Shown piece by piece: positions 1 through 7,815 of a stretch of DNA of 23,633 bases. The notes below the pieces were generated by a model, which saw nothing but the letters and a program-made list of their open reading frames with translations, was not told the DNA's origin and made no database searches. Made by a program: the position numbers and the translations under genes. Every line of letters starts with the position of its first letter. Position 1 is the stretch's first letter. The stretch covers positions 3,132 through 26,764 of the forward strand of contig DBPU01000036.1 in the NCBI GenBank assembly GCA_002305615.1. The letters run 5' to 3'. Source of the DNA: Verrucomicrobia bacterium UBA1412. GTDB taxonomy: Bacteria > Verrucomicrobiota > Verrucomicrobiia > Limisphaerales > UBA1412.

Positions 1-251
1 TGCATGGTACGGTAGACGGTCGCCAGGTCTCCGGCCGTATCCAGCAATTCATGAATCTCCCGGATAGTGAGCGGCCGCTGTTCTCTCTGAAGCACGGTCA
101 GCACCGCCTGGCGCTGATGAGTCATCTTGAGAGAGCGGCTCCTCAGACGCTGAGCCACTTCAACCGGATCGGGCACATACTTGGCATGTTTCTCATCCTC
201 GGCATGGCACGAACAGCCTACATGTTGACAACTCTGTTTTTCCCTATTCAT
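1..251 (-). CDS. Fur-family metal/peroxide-responsive repressor, N-terminal part (cut by window edge)
   Basis: This frame gives 83 residues from an ATG at 251 and runs off the left edge. Residues about 33-83 match the winged-helix DNA-binding domain of Fur/PerR/Zur proteins: LKMTHQRQAVLTVL resembles the usual LKxTxQRxxIL helix, and DLATVYRTM is the recognition-helix signature. A TAG lies in frame upstream, so ATG 251 is the first possible ATG. The N-terminus is odd: residues 8-16 (CQHVGCSCH) hold three cysteines and two histidines before the DNA-binding domain, where family members normally have none. The dimerisation domain that would separate Fur, Zur and PerR is outside the window, so the metal cannot be named. 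The gene follows prfB by 44 bp on the same strand and also has its own promoter-like sequence. Confidence 0.85.
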   Translation of the reverse strand, partial: MNREKQSCQHVGCSCHAEDEKHAKYVPDPVEVAQRLRSRSLKMTHQRQAVLTVLQREQRPLTIREIHELLDTAGDLATVYRTM

Positions 252-261
252 CCCATCGGGA

Positions 262-290
262 ATTCTAGTCTATTTAGCGCCATCGGGCAA
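262..290 (-). promoter_or_regulatory. Candidate sigma70-type promoter of the Fur-family gene
   Basis: On the minus strand TTGCCC (290-285) and TAGAAT (267-262) are separated by exactly 17 bp. The -10 box matches 5 of 6 consensus bases and the -35 box 4 of 6. The -10 box ends 10 nt before the ATG at 251, so the transcript would have almost no leader. An 8-bp direct repeat, CCCGATGG on the minus strand, occurs at 287-280 and again at 260-253. It flanks the -10 box and is a possible operator for autoregulation (inference). Confidence 0.4.
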
Positions 291-295
291 GCAGG

Positions 296-1451
296 CTACT
301 CTTCCTCTTGCGCATCCTCATCCGTAACTCCATGAGTCCGCTTAGTGGGACATCCCGCTCTGAGCCAGGCATTCACGAAGGGGTCCAGCGCGCCGTCAAG
401 CACGGCTGTAACGTTCCCCGTCTCCACTCCCGTGCGCAGGTCTTTCACCAGGCGATAGGGCTGGAGGACATAAGAGCGAATCTGGTTGCCCCAGGAGATA
501 GAACCTTTCTCTCCATAGAATTTCTCCATTTCCTGTTTCTGCTCATCCTGCCGCAAGGCATAGATTCTCGACAAGAGGAGTTTCATGGCCGATGCACGGT
601 TCTGATGCTGAGAGCGCTGAGTCTGGCATGCCACCACGATTCCGGTGGGTATATGCCGGATTCTCACCGCCGTCTCCACTTTATTGACGTTCTGACCTCC
701 TTTGCCTCCCGAGCGAAAAGTATCCATTTCAAACTCCGAATCCGGAATTTCCACCTCGCTTGTATCCTCCATCTCCGCCATCACATCCACACTGGCAAAA
801 CTGGTGTGGCGGCGTTTATTGGAATCGAAAGGCGATATCCGCACCAGGCGGTGAACTCCACGCTCGGCCTTGCAATAGCCATAGGCGTTCTCACCCTCAA
901 CGCGTACGGTGACACTCTTGATGCCGGCTACTTCCCCGGGCAGAGCATCGGTTATCTCAAAGCTCCAGCCCCGGCTTTCGCACCAGTGCTGATACATCCG
1001 CAAGAGCATATTGGCCCAGTCGCAGGATTCGGTTCCGCCGGCACCCGCATTGATAATCATATAGCAATTGGCGTGATCATGAGGGCCCTTTAAAGTTTCT
1101 TCTACTTCCAACGCTTCGAATTCCTGCCGAATCCGATCCACCATCTGAGTAGCCTCTTCAAAAGCCGCCTTTTGCCCGGCATATTCCTCGGCTTCACCTA
1201 TCTCCACCAGGACGTTAAGGTCTTCCAGTTCGCGAGAGAAGGAATCCAGCCGCTCCAACCGCTTTTTTATCTCGCGGCTCTCCACGCTCACTTTCTGGGA
1301 CAGGGTGCGATTCTCCCAGAAGCCTTCAGCCTCCATCTGTTTTTCCAGCTCTTTGAGCCTGTTTTTCAGATTCGTGTAGTCAAAGAAACCTCCTTAGCTG
1401 CGCCAGTCTGGCTGACAGCTCTTCGGATTGCATTTTTATCTCTTCAAACAT
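296..1451 (-). CDS. prfB: Peptide chain release factor 2, expressed through a programmed +1 frameshift
   Basis: RF2 recognises UGA and UAA stop codons and triggers peptide release on the ribosome. The reading starts at ATG 1451 with 23 codons ending in CTT, then an in-frame TGA (1382-1380). Shifting +1 at CTT TGA C continues with GAC TAC ACG into a 361-codon frame ending at 296, for a product of about 384 residues. With this joining, the stop-recognition tripeptide SPF falls at about 206-208 and GGQ at about 251-253, almost the same numbering as E. coli RF2. The N-terminus is a coiled-coil-like helical domain. The C-terminus carries about 17 extra charged residues ending EDAQEEE. The gene follows glgA by 122 bp. 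An annotation starting at ATG 1336 would lose 38 residues. Confidence 0.95.
1380..1397 (-). promoter_or_regulatory. prfB programmed +1 frameshift signal
   Basis: Reading the minus strand from 1397: CTA, AGGAGG, TTT, CTT, TGA, C. An internal Shine-Dalgarno-like AGGAGG lies three bases before the slippery CTT and the in-frame TGA stop, with C as the next base. This is the arrangement known from E. coli prfB (AGGGGG, TAT, CTT TGA C). When RF2 is scarce the ribosome slips +1 and makes full-length RF2, so the gene senses its own product. The mechanism is established knowledge; the site itself is read directly here. Confidence 0.95.
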
Positions 1452-1573
1452 AAATTATCAATTCCAGGCTCATCATGAAATGAGCTCCGGCTTTTCTCGT
1501 TGAGTGAGTCCGGTCCCAGAGCTAAGGCTTTTAACCTCAGGCAAACGCGCCTTTTCGGAAACTATCCCTTCTT

Positions 1574-3052
1574 CTACGCGGATTCTTTGCCGGCAAATCC
1601 GGTGCCCCCCAGCGCGGCTTTATAAACTTCCTCGTAGCGGCGAGCCGTTTGATCCCAGGAAAAATCTGCCTGCATGGCGTTTTTACGCATATTTTTGAAT
1701 ATTGCAGAAGAGTAATAGACTGAGAGAGCGCGAATCATCGTCCGAGCCAGGTCCTGAGAGGTGTAAGCGGAGAACTTAAACCCATTGGCCTGTGTGCTCG
1801 ATTCATTGGGATCCACCACCGTATCCATGAGCCCGCCGGTCGCGCGCACGATGGGAAGAGTCCCATAACGCAAACTATACATCTGGTTCAAACCGCACGG
1901 TTCATAGCGGCTGGGCATCAGGAAGAAATCACTGCCGGCCGTTATCTGGTGGGCGAGCTCCGCATCATATCCGATAAATAGCCCGACTTTATGCGGGAAG
2001 CGACTCTGCAATTCCCGGGTGGCGGCCTCATATCGGGCCGAACCGTTGCCCAGGCAAACAAATTGAATATCCCCGGCCAGCATGTCTTCCAAAGCAGGAA
2101 GCAGGATATCCATTCCTTTCTGGTCGGCCATGCGTCCTATGTTGCCAAAAAGAGGAATTTTTGGATTCCGGGTCAGCCCCATCGTCTGTTGAAGCAGCTC
2201 TTTATTGCGCGCTTTGCCGGTCGCCACGTTCTTAACTGAATAGGGTTGCTCCAATGCGGGGTTATTGGAAGTATTCCAGACCTCATAATCAGCCCCGTTG
2301 AGGATTCCGGTCAAAGCATTCGCCCTCTGGTACAAAACTCCGTTCAGGTTAGCGCCATACTCCGCGCCCATGATCTCCTTTGCGTATCCCGGGCTCACCG
2401 TAGTCAACCTGTCCGCAAAAACGATACCGGATTTGAGAAAATTAAAGTTGCCGTAAAACTCTGAGCCCGAAGGATTGAAATACCCCCAGGGCAAATTTGT
2501 CATAGCAAAAATCTTGGCAGGGAATACCCCCTGATATACCAGGTTATGGATGGTCAGGCAGGTGGGAATGGAGCGATCCAGAAGCCCAATCCCTTGCGCA
2601 TGTTTCAACAAAAGCGGAACCAGCGCCGTCTGCCAGTCGTGAACATGAACCAGATCCGGTTTCCAGGGCAGAAATTGCGCCAGGTGAGCGACCGCCTTGG
2701 AGAAAAAGATAAAACGCTCCGGGTTATCCGGGTAATCCAGTCCGTTATGCTGATAAATACCGGGGCGATTGAAAAACTCTTCCTGCTCAATAAAGTAGTA
2801 AGTGAGCCCTTTTTCCACTTTTAGAGAGTGGACCCCACCCTGAATCTGATGCCAATCCAGAGGCAGCTCCAACTCCCAATCCATTTTCTTAATTTCCGGA
2901 AATTTATCGAGGATGGAGCCGTAGAGAGGTGTCACCACCCCTACTTCATGGCCTTGTCTGGCTAAGGTCTTGGACAAAGCTGACAACATATCCGCCAAGC
3001 CTCCGGTTTTGGAGTACGGATAGACCTCACTCGTAGCCAAGAGTATTTTCAT
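1574..3052 (-). CDS. glgA: Glycogen (starch) synthase, GT5 family
   Basis: The 492-residue product transfers glucose from ADP-glucose to the non-reducing end of a growing alpha-1,4-glucan in the cytoplasm, the main chain-elongation step of glycogen synthesis. The N-terminus MKILLATSEVYPYSKTGGLAD carries the KTGGLAD ADP-glucose-binding motif at residues 15-21. The C-terminal Rossmann half holds EPCGLNQ at about 384-390, whose Glu is the conserved catalytic-site residue of GT-B synthases, followed by a TGGLMDTV segment. Length is normal for bacterial GlgA. It starts 21 bp after serS and precedes prfB on the same strand. There is no ribosome-binding site before the ATG, and no other glycogen genes are in the window. 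Confidence 0.95.
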   Translation of the reverse strand: MKILLATSEVYPYSKTGGLADMLSALSKTLARQGHEVGVVTPLYGSILDKFPEIKKMDWELELPLDWHQIQGGVHSLKVEKGLTYYFIEQEEFFNRPGIYQHNGLDYPDNPERFIFFSKAVAHLAQFLPWKPDLVHVHDWQTALVPLLLKHAQGIGLLDRSIPTCLTIHNLVYQGVFPAKIFAMTNLPWGYFNPSGSEFYGNFNFLKSGIVFADRLTTVSPGYAKEIMGAEYGANLNGVLYQRANALTGILNGADYEVWNTSNNPALEQPYSVKNVATGKARNKELLQQTMGLTRNPKIPLFGNIGRMADQKGMDILLPALEDMLAGDIQFVCLGNGSARYEAATRELQSRFPHKVGLFIGYDAELAHQITAGSDFFLMPSRYEPCGLNQMYSLRYGTLPIVRATGGLMDTVVDPNESSTQANGFKFSAYTSQDLARTMIRALSVYYSSAIFKNMRKNAMQADFSWDQTARRYEEVYKAALGGTGFAGKESA

Positions 3053-3073
3053 CAGTCAGTTTTTTGCGAGTTA

Positions 3074-4375
3074 CTAAATTTTTATTTGATCCGTCCCGAC
3101 GTAAGGCCTCAGCACTTCCGGGATCAGAATACTTCCATCAGGCTGCTGATACGTTTCCAAAAGAGCTACATAGAGACGGGCCAGCGCGGTACCGCTCCCA
3201 TTGAGCAGGTGCGGAAAACAGAGAGTGCCATCGGCCTTCTTAAAGCGCAGCCCCATCCTGCGAGCCTGATAATCTTCGCAATTGCTGCAGCTGGAGACCT
3301 CCAAATACTGATCCTGACCCGGGGCCCAAACTTCAATATCATAGGTCTTAGCGCTGGTAAAGCCCAAATCCCCCGTGCAAAGCGAGATCACACGGTAGTG
3401 CAACCCCAGAAGCTGGAGAATCTTTTCTGCATTCAGGAGAAGCTTTTCCAGTTCCTCATAACCCTTCTCAGGCTCAACAATCTTCACTAGTTCGACCTTA
3501 TCAAACTGATGCACTCGGATCAGGCCGCGAGTTCCCAAACCGGCCGCACCCGCTTCAGCCCTGAAGCAGGGTGTATAAGCACAGTAGCGTTTGGGTAATT
3601 CTTCTTCCTTTAAAATCTCATCCCGGTGGAGGTTCACCAGGGCAGCTTCAGCCGTCGGCAGAAGGTATTGCTTACCCAGAGTCTCCGCATCAAGTCCCTC
3701 CTGAATCGTATAGGCTTGATCCCTGAACTTGGGGAATTGACCTACCCCGTACATGCACTCCTGGGTTACCATGAGCGGAGGCTGAATCTCAGTATATCCA
3801 TGCTCCCGGGTATGAGTATCAAGCAGGAAATTGATGAGGCCCCTCTCCAGCCGAGCTCCCAAATTTGTATAAAGGATAAACCCACGGCCCGAAATCTTGG
3901 TGGCCCGCTGAAAATCGATCAGGTTCAGCTTTTCGCAAAGTTCCACATGGTTCAGGGGTTTGAAGCTAAAAATTTTCTTCTCCCCGTATGTTTTAACAAC
4001 CGGATTATCCTCGGAGGTTTTGCCGTAGGGGACGGTATCATGCGGTGTGTTGGGCGTCTTCAGAAGCATGGCTTCGCGCTGAGACTCTATTTCCTGCAGC
4101 TTCTTATCCAAATCTGAAATCTTTTGCCCGATCTCGGTCGTCTCCTGCTTCCGAAGATTGGCTTCATCAAACTGCTTCTTGCCCATCAATACGCCGATCT
4201 CCTTTGAAACCTTGTTCCGATTTGCTCTCAAGACTTCAACTTCGGAAAGATTCTTGCGGCGGGCATCATCCAGGGCGATAATTTCCTGAATATTTACCTC
4301 ATCTCCAGCATTGCGGGCCGCCAGCCTGGCGCATACCCATTCTGTTTTTTCACGGATTACTTTGACATCCAACAT
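3074..4375 (-). CDS. serS: Serine--tRNA ligase
   Basis: This class II aminoacyl-tRNA synthetase charges tRNA-Ser, and tRNA-Sec where present, with serine. The product has 433 residues, the usual length. Residues about 30-105 form the long antiparallel coiled-coil arm that grips the tRNA variable arm. The catalytic core shows TAE at 241-243 (serine recognition), motif 2 from FRAEAG (271) to HQFDKVE, the EVSSCSNCEDYQARR segment at 359-373, and motif 3 NGSGTALAR at 392-400. It is the first gene of the minus-strand run serS-glgA-prfB-fur and diverges from the GH26 gene across a 93-bp gap. Confidence 0.97.
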   Translation of the reverse strand: MLDVKVIREKTEWVCARLAARNAGDEVNIQEIIALDDARRKNLSEVEVLRANRNKVSKEIGVLMGKKQFDEANLRKQETTEIGQKISDLDKKLQEIESQREAMLLKTPNTPHDTVPYGKTSEDNPVVKTYGEKKIFSFKPLNHVELCEKLNLIDFQRATKISGRGFILYTNLGARLERGLINFLLDTHTREHGYTEIQPPLMVTQECMYGVGQFPKFRDQAYTIQEGLDAETLGKQYLLPTAEAALVNLHRDEILKEEELPKRYCAYTPCFRAEAGAAGLGTRGLIRVHQFDKVELVKIVEPEKGYEELEKLLLNAEKILQLLGLHYRVISLCTGDLGFTSAKTYDIEVWAPGQDQYLEVSSCSNCEDYQARRMGLRFKKADGTLCFPHLLNGSGTALARLYVALLETYQQPDGSILIPEVLRPYVGTDQIKI

Positions 4376-4386
4376 ACCGGGCGCTC

Positions 4387-4415
4387 ATCCTAGCAAAAGG
4401 CTCTCTCCAAAGCAA
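4387..4415 (-). promoter_or_regulatory. Candidate serS promoter
   Basis: On the minus strand TTGCTT (4415-4410) and TAGGAT (4392-4387) are separated by 17 bp. The -10 box ends 11 nt before the serS ATG, so the 5' leader would be only a few nucleotides. The -35 box is weak (3 of 6) and the -10 box matches 4 of 6. Support comes mainly from spacing and position. Confidence 0.3.
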
Positions 4416-4431
4416 GAACGCCTCTTTTTTC

Positions 4432-4460
4432 TTGCCAATGTTTCGCTCTGCTGTTATGAC
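4432..4460 (+). promoter_or_regulatory. Candidate promoter of the GH26 gene
   Basis: TTGCCA (4432-4437, 5 of 6 matches) and TATGAC (4455-4460, 4 of 6) are separated by 17 bp. The -10 box ends 8 nt before ATG 4469. Transcription would therefore begin at or just before the start codon, giving a leaderless mRNA. No Shine-Dalgarno sequence is present, which is consistent with that. Confidence 0.4.
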
Positions 4461-4468
4461 GCTTGAAT

Positions 4469-5656
4469 ATGATTAGGTTTCATCTGAATGCTCTTAATAT
4501 CCTCGCCATTGCCGGAGCCTGGATTCTCCTCTCCTCACCCGGGCTCTCGGCTCAGACTTCGCCCGCGACATCAAATACCTTCTCTCTCACGCCTCAAACA
4601 CAAAGCCTCCTTCTTTACCTCAAGAAAGTCCCGGAAAAGGGTACCCTTTTTGGCCACCACGAATCCACTGTCTACGGTGTCGGCTGGAAAGCCGACTCTG
4701 CCGCATCGGATGAGCCCTCACGAAGCGACGTTAAAAGCGTCTGCGGAGATTATCCGGCCGTGATCGGCTGGGATATCGGCCGCATCGAGCACGGCCGCGA
4801 TAACAACATCAACGGAGTCCCCTTTGAAATTCTTCGCAGAGAAATAATCTCCCACTACCTGCGGGGTGGAGTTAATATGATCTGCTGGCATGTGGATAAC
4901 CCTCTTACCGGCGGCGATTCCTGGGATGTGAAAGACAAAAAGGTCGTGGAATCCATCCTTCCCGGAGGCGCACAGCACCAGAAATTCCTCGGTTGGCTCG
5001 ATAAAGCCGCCGATTTCATGAATTCACTTCGCGCTCCCGATTCCACGAAGGTCCCCATCATCTTCCGTCCCTGGCATGAACACACCGGCAGCTGGTTCTG
5101 GTGGGGCCAGGACCTCTGCACCACCGAGCAATTCAAAGCGCTCTGGCTCCTCACCTGTGAACATCTCCGCAAAAAAGGCTGCGACCAGTTGCTCTATGCC
5201 TACTCTCCGTCAAACGATATTGGCCGCGCCACTGAGCTCTATATGGAACGCTATCCGGGTGATGATTACGTCGATATCCTGGGCTATGATTGCTACCAAT
5301 ACACCAAGGGCAACAACCGCGAAGGGTACATGGAAAGAATGAACAAGATGCTGACCTATCTCACCGACCTGGGCGAGAAACATCAAAAACCGATCGCCTG
5401 CACCGAAACCGGCTTTGAAGCTATCCCCAGCGAAGACTGGTGGACAGGGGTTCTCCAGCCCTGCACGCAAAATCATCCGGCGGCCTTTGTCGTCGTGTGG
5501 CGCAATGCCCACACACGCCACTTTTACGCTCCATATCCGGAGAGCCTCTCCGCCAAAGATTTCCTTCTCTACTACAAAAATTCCAAAACACTTTTCTGCA
5601 GCGACCTCAAGGAGGTTTATGAAGTTAAAGGAAACGATTCCTTGAATCAAAAGTGA
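4469..5656 (+). CDS. Secreted GH26 beta-mannanase-like glycoside hydrolase
   Basis: The 395-residue product has an N-terminal signal peptide (hydrophobic stretch ILAIAGAWILLSS, likely cleavage after GLSA near residue 28). The rest is a single GH26 TIM barrel. The acid/base Glu lies in RPWHEHTGSWFWWG (Glu about 204) and the nucleophile Glu in CTETGFE (about 313). The 109-residue spacing matches family GH26, which mostly cleaves beta-1,4-mannans. GHHES near the N-terminus and the WRNAHTRHFY segment near the C-terminus are also typical. Start choice: a TTG at 4463 is in frame, but ATG 4469 gives a cleaner signal peptide and fits the promoter. The ChbG-lactamase gene follows after 23 bp. Exact substrate (mannan, galactomannan or glucomannan) cannot be read from sequence. 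Confidence 0.9.
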   Translation: MIRFHLNALNILAIAGAWILLSSPGLSAQTSPATSNTFSLTPQTQSLLLYLKKVPEKGTLFGHHESTVYGVGWKADSAASDEPSRSDVKSVCGDYPAVIGWDIGRIEHGRDNNINGVPFEILRREIISHYLRGGVNMICWHVDNPLTGGDSWDVKDKKVVESILPGGAQHQKFLGWLDKAADFMNSLRAPDSTKVPIIFRPWHEHTGSWFWWGQDLCTTEQFKALWLLTCEHLRKKGCDQLLYAYSPSNDIGRATELYMERYPGDDYVDILGYDCYQYTKGNNREGYMERMNKMLTYLTDLGEKHQKPIACTETGFEAIPSEDWWTGVLQPCTQNHPAAFVVVWRNAHTRHFYAPYPESLSAKDFLLYYKNSKTLFCSDLKEVYEVKGNDSLNQK

Positions 5657-5679
5657 TTTTAAAATAGCATTTCCCCGAT

Positions 5680-7506
5680 ATGAGGAAGAAACTATTCGCT
5701 GGAGCCGTGCTCTATTGTGCTATGCAGTTCACTTTATTATCCTCCGATTCGGAGCCGGCGCGTCTGATCGTCCGCGCCGATGATATGGGCTCTTCCCGAG
5801 CCAGCAACATTGCCTGTCTCAAAACAAGTCAGGAAGGAATCGCCACCTCCATTGAGGTCATGGCGGTCGGCCCCTGGTTCCCTGAAACCGTTCGCCTTCT
5901 GCGGGCAAAACCGGAAATTGCAGTCGGATTGCACCTGACACTCACCAGCGAATGGGATTTGATCAAATGGCGTCCGCTGACTCCCTGCCCCTCTCTTGTG
6001 GATGAAAACGGCTACTTCTTCCCGCAAATAAGCAAAAATCCGAACTATCCCGGTCAAAGTATCTCTGAACATAAGTGGAACCTGACCGAGATAGAACAGG
6101 AGTTCCGTGCTCAAATCGAGCTGGCCTTGAAGAATCTGCCCCAGATCACGCATCTCTCCAGCCACATGGGCTGCACCTCTTTTGATAAAGAGGTCGCGGC
6201 GATGGTCTCAGGTCTGGCCAAGGAATATAACCTGACTCTGGAAACGGAAATACAGAACCTCTCTTACGTAGGCTACAAAGGAAGTCATAAGACCCTTGAG
6301 GAAAAAGAGACCAGTTTCCTCCAGATGCTTGAGACGCTCGAAAAGGGCAAAAATTATCTCTTCGTAGATCATCCGGCTTTGAATACCGAAGAAATGCAGG
6401 GCACTTTCCATGTGGGTTATGAAGATGTCGCTCAGGACCGGCAAGGAGTAACGGACCTCTTCACCAGCCCCAAAATCAAGGCCGCTCTTCAGGAAAAGAA
6501 TATTGAGCTCTCCACCTATAATCAGATCGCCAAGGCGTTGCCGCGCAGCACGCCCGAGGCCGAAAATGTCTCTCCCGATATGCTGCAGAACTATCTTGCT
6601 GCAATCGAAGAAGCCAAGCAGGGGATTCACAGCGTCATGGTTCTCCGCAATGGAAAGGTTATCGCCGAAAAATATCTCGGAGATGCCGCCCACGATAAAA
6701 ACCACGTCATGTATTCGGTAAGCAAAACCTTCACCGCCACAGCGATCGGCTTTGCCATTCAGGAGGGACGCATCCAGTTGAGCGATAAAGTCATCTCATT
6801 TTTCCCGGACGACCTTCCTGAGAATATCTCGGATAACCTCCGCAATCTCGAAATCCGGCATCTGCTCACCATGTCGGTGGGCCATGGTAAGGATCCCACT
6901 CAAAGCATTCGCGAAACTGAAGGCGCTAATTGGATGAAGAGCTTCCTGGCCGTACCCCTGGAGCATCAGCCCGGAACCCGCTTCGTCTATAACAGCCTGG
7001 CCACTTATGCCCTGAGCGCCATCGTCCAGAAGGTGACAGGTGAAAAAGTGGTGGACTACCTCTACCCGAGGCTGTTCCGTCCTCTGGGTATCGCCTCCAT
7101 CCACTGGGAAGAAAGCCCTCAGGGAATTAACTGCGGCGGCTGGGGACTCTGGCTCAAAACCGAGGACATGGCCAAGATGGGCCAATTTCTCCTCCAGAAA
7201 GGAGTCTGGAACGGAAAGCAGCTTCTCTCCAAAGAATGGATTGAAGAGGCAAGCCAGGCACACATCAATCAGCCGCCTGCATGGGTATCGGAGCAGAGCG
7301 ATGAGGCAAAAAGCGATTGGCGTCAGGGCTACGGATATCAGCTTTGGCGCTGCCGCAACAACGCCTTCCGTGCCGATGGTGCCTATGGTCAGTTCATTAT
7401 TGTGATTCCGGAGAAAGAAACCGTGGTTGCCATCACGGCTCAGCTCGGGGATATGCAGGCTGAAATCAATCTGGTCTGGGAACACATTTTGAGCGCCTTG
7501 AAATAG
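5680..7506 (+). CDS. ChbG/YdjC deacetylase-like domain fused to a serine beta-lactamase-like domain
   Basis: A single 608-codon frame carries two enzymes. Residues about 28-285 are a ChbG/YdjC-type carbohydrate deacetylase domain, with metal-binding candidates in RADDMG (Asp34/35), GLHLTLTSEW (His85) and THLSSHMG (His158/162). Known members deacetylate chito-oligosaccharides. Residues about 300-608 are a class C beta-lactamase/esterase-type domain with SVSK (Ser346, Lys349) as the SxxK nucleophile motif, a Tyr at 437 in FVYNSLATYAL, and DGAYGQ near 566-571 replacing the usual third motif. The N-terminus (AGAVLYCAMQFTLLSS) looks like a signal peptide, so the protein is probably exported. It follows the GH26 gene by 23 bp, likely the same operon. 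The second domain is more likely a carbohydrate esterase than an antibiotic-resistance enzyme (inference). Confidence 0.85.
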   Translation: MRKKLFAGAVLYCAMQFTLLSSDSEPARLIVRADDMGSSRASNIACLKTSQEGIATSIEVMAVGPWFPETVRLLRAKPEIAVGLHLTLTSEWDLIKWRPLTPCPSLVDENGYFFPQISKNPNYPGQSISEHKWNLTEIEQEFRAQIELALKNLPQITHLSSHMGCTSFDKEVAAMVSGLAKEYNLTLETEIQNLSYVGYKGSHKTLEEKETSFLQMLETLEKGKNYLFVDHPALNTEEMQGTFHVGYEDVAQDRQGVTDLFTSPKIKAALQEKNIELSTYNQIAKALPRSTPEAENVSPDMLQNYLAAIEEAKQGIHSVMVLRNGKVIAEKYLGDAAHDKNHVMYSVSKTFTATAIGFAIQEGRIQLSDKVISFFPDDLPENISDNLRNLEIRHLLTMSVGHGKDPTQSIRETEGANWMKSFLAVPLEHQPGTRFVYNSLATYALSAIVQKVTGEKVVDYLYPRLFRPLGIASIHWEESPQGINCGGWGLWLKTEDMAKMGQFLLQKGVWNGKQLLSKEWIEEASQAHINQPPAWVSEQSDEAKSDWRQGYGYQLWRCRNNAFRADGAYGQFIIVIPEKETVVAITAQLGDMQAEINLVWEHILSALK

Positions 7507-7815
7507 CCGCTGGACTGGGAATAAATAAATGCAGGATTTTTTTCTCCTGCAAGAAGATACAGTGATATTTTTTTCTGTTTTTTTTGGAGGCTCCAAACCA
7601 AAAAAGGAAAGTGCATATTTATTAGAAAATCATAACACACTCATAAATAAGGAGTTATGAATTATACCCCTGGCCAAATTTTTTCCTTCTCGTCTAACAA
7701 GCTCTGACGCATAGACTTCTTGACTTGCCCGGCTAAACATGAAAGACTGAGCCGTGATTTGGTTGGGAGCTCTAAGAAATCCCATTAGTGGTTCTTTACC
7801 CCCGTTTGATTGAAG
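7507..7815. other. 309-bp AT-rich non-coding gap with inverted repeats
   Basis: No convincing gene is seen. Three structures stand out. A 7-bp inverted repeat TGCAGGA/TCCTGCA (7530-7536 with 7545-7551) has a T-rich 8-nt loop. The near-perfect palindrome TTTGGAGGCTCCAAA (7583-7597) sits between a T-run and an A-run. TCATAAC/GTTATGA (7630-7636 with 7654-7660) has a 17-nt loop. The first two may end transcription of the upstream gene, but neither has the standard stem-then-T-run order on the plus strand. A TTGACT at 7720-7725 has no good partner -10 box. Confidence 0.5.

Noticed and set aside
51..335. 94-residue open frame on the plus strand at the left edge
   Set aside because: The minus strand here encodes the Fur DNA-binding domain and its promoter. 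The plus frame has no homology signature.
308..1093. 261-residue open frame on the plus strand across prfB
   Set aside because: It is the opposite-strand shadow of prfB, which has clear RF2 motifs; the shadow has no recognisable domain.
6670..7506. Antibiotic-resistance beta-lactamase
   Set aside because: The domain has SxxK but is fused to a ChbG-type deacetylase beside a mannanase and lacks the usual third KTG motif, so an esterase-like role is more likely.
7657..7707. 16-codon ORF (MNYTPGQIFSFSSNKL) with AAGGAG upstream
   Set aside because: The AAGGAG lies only 2 nt from the ATG, too close for initiation, and the peptide shows no leader-peptide codon run.
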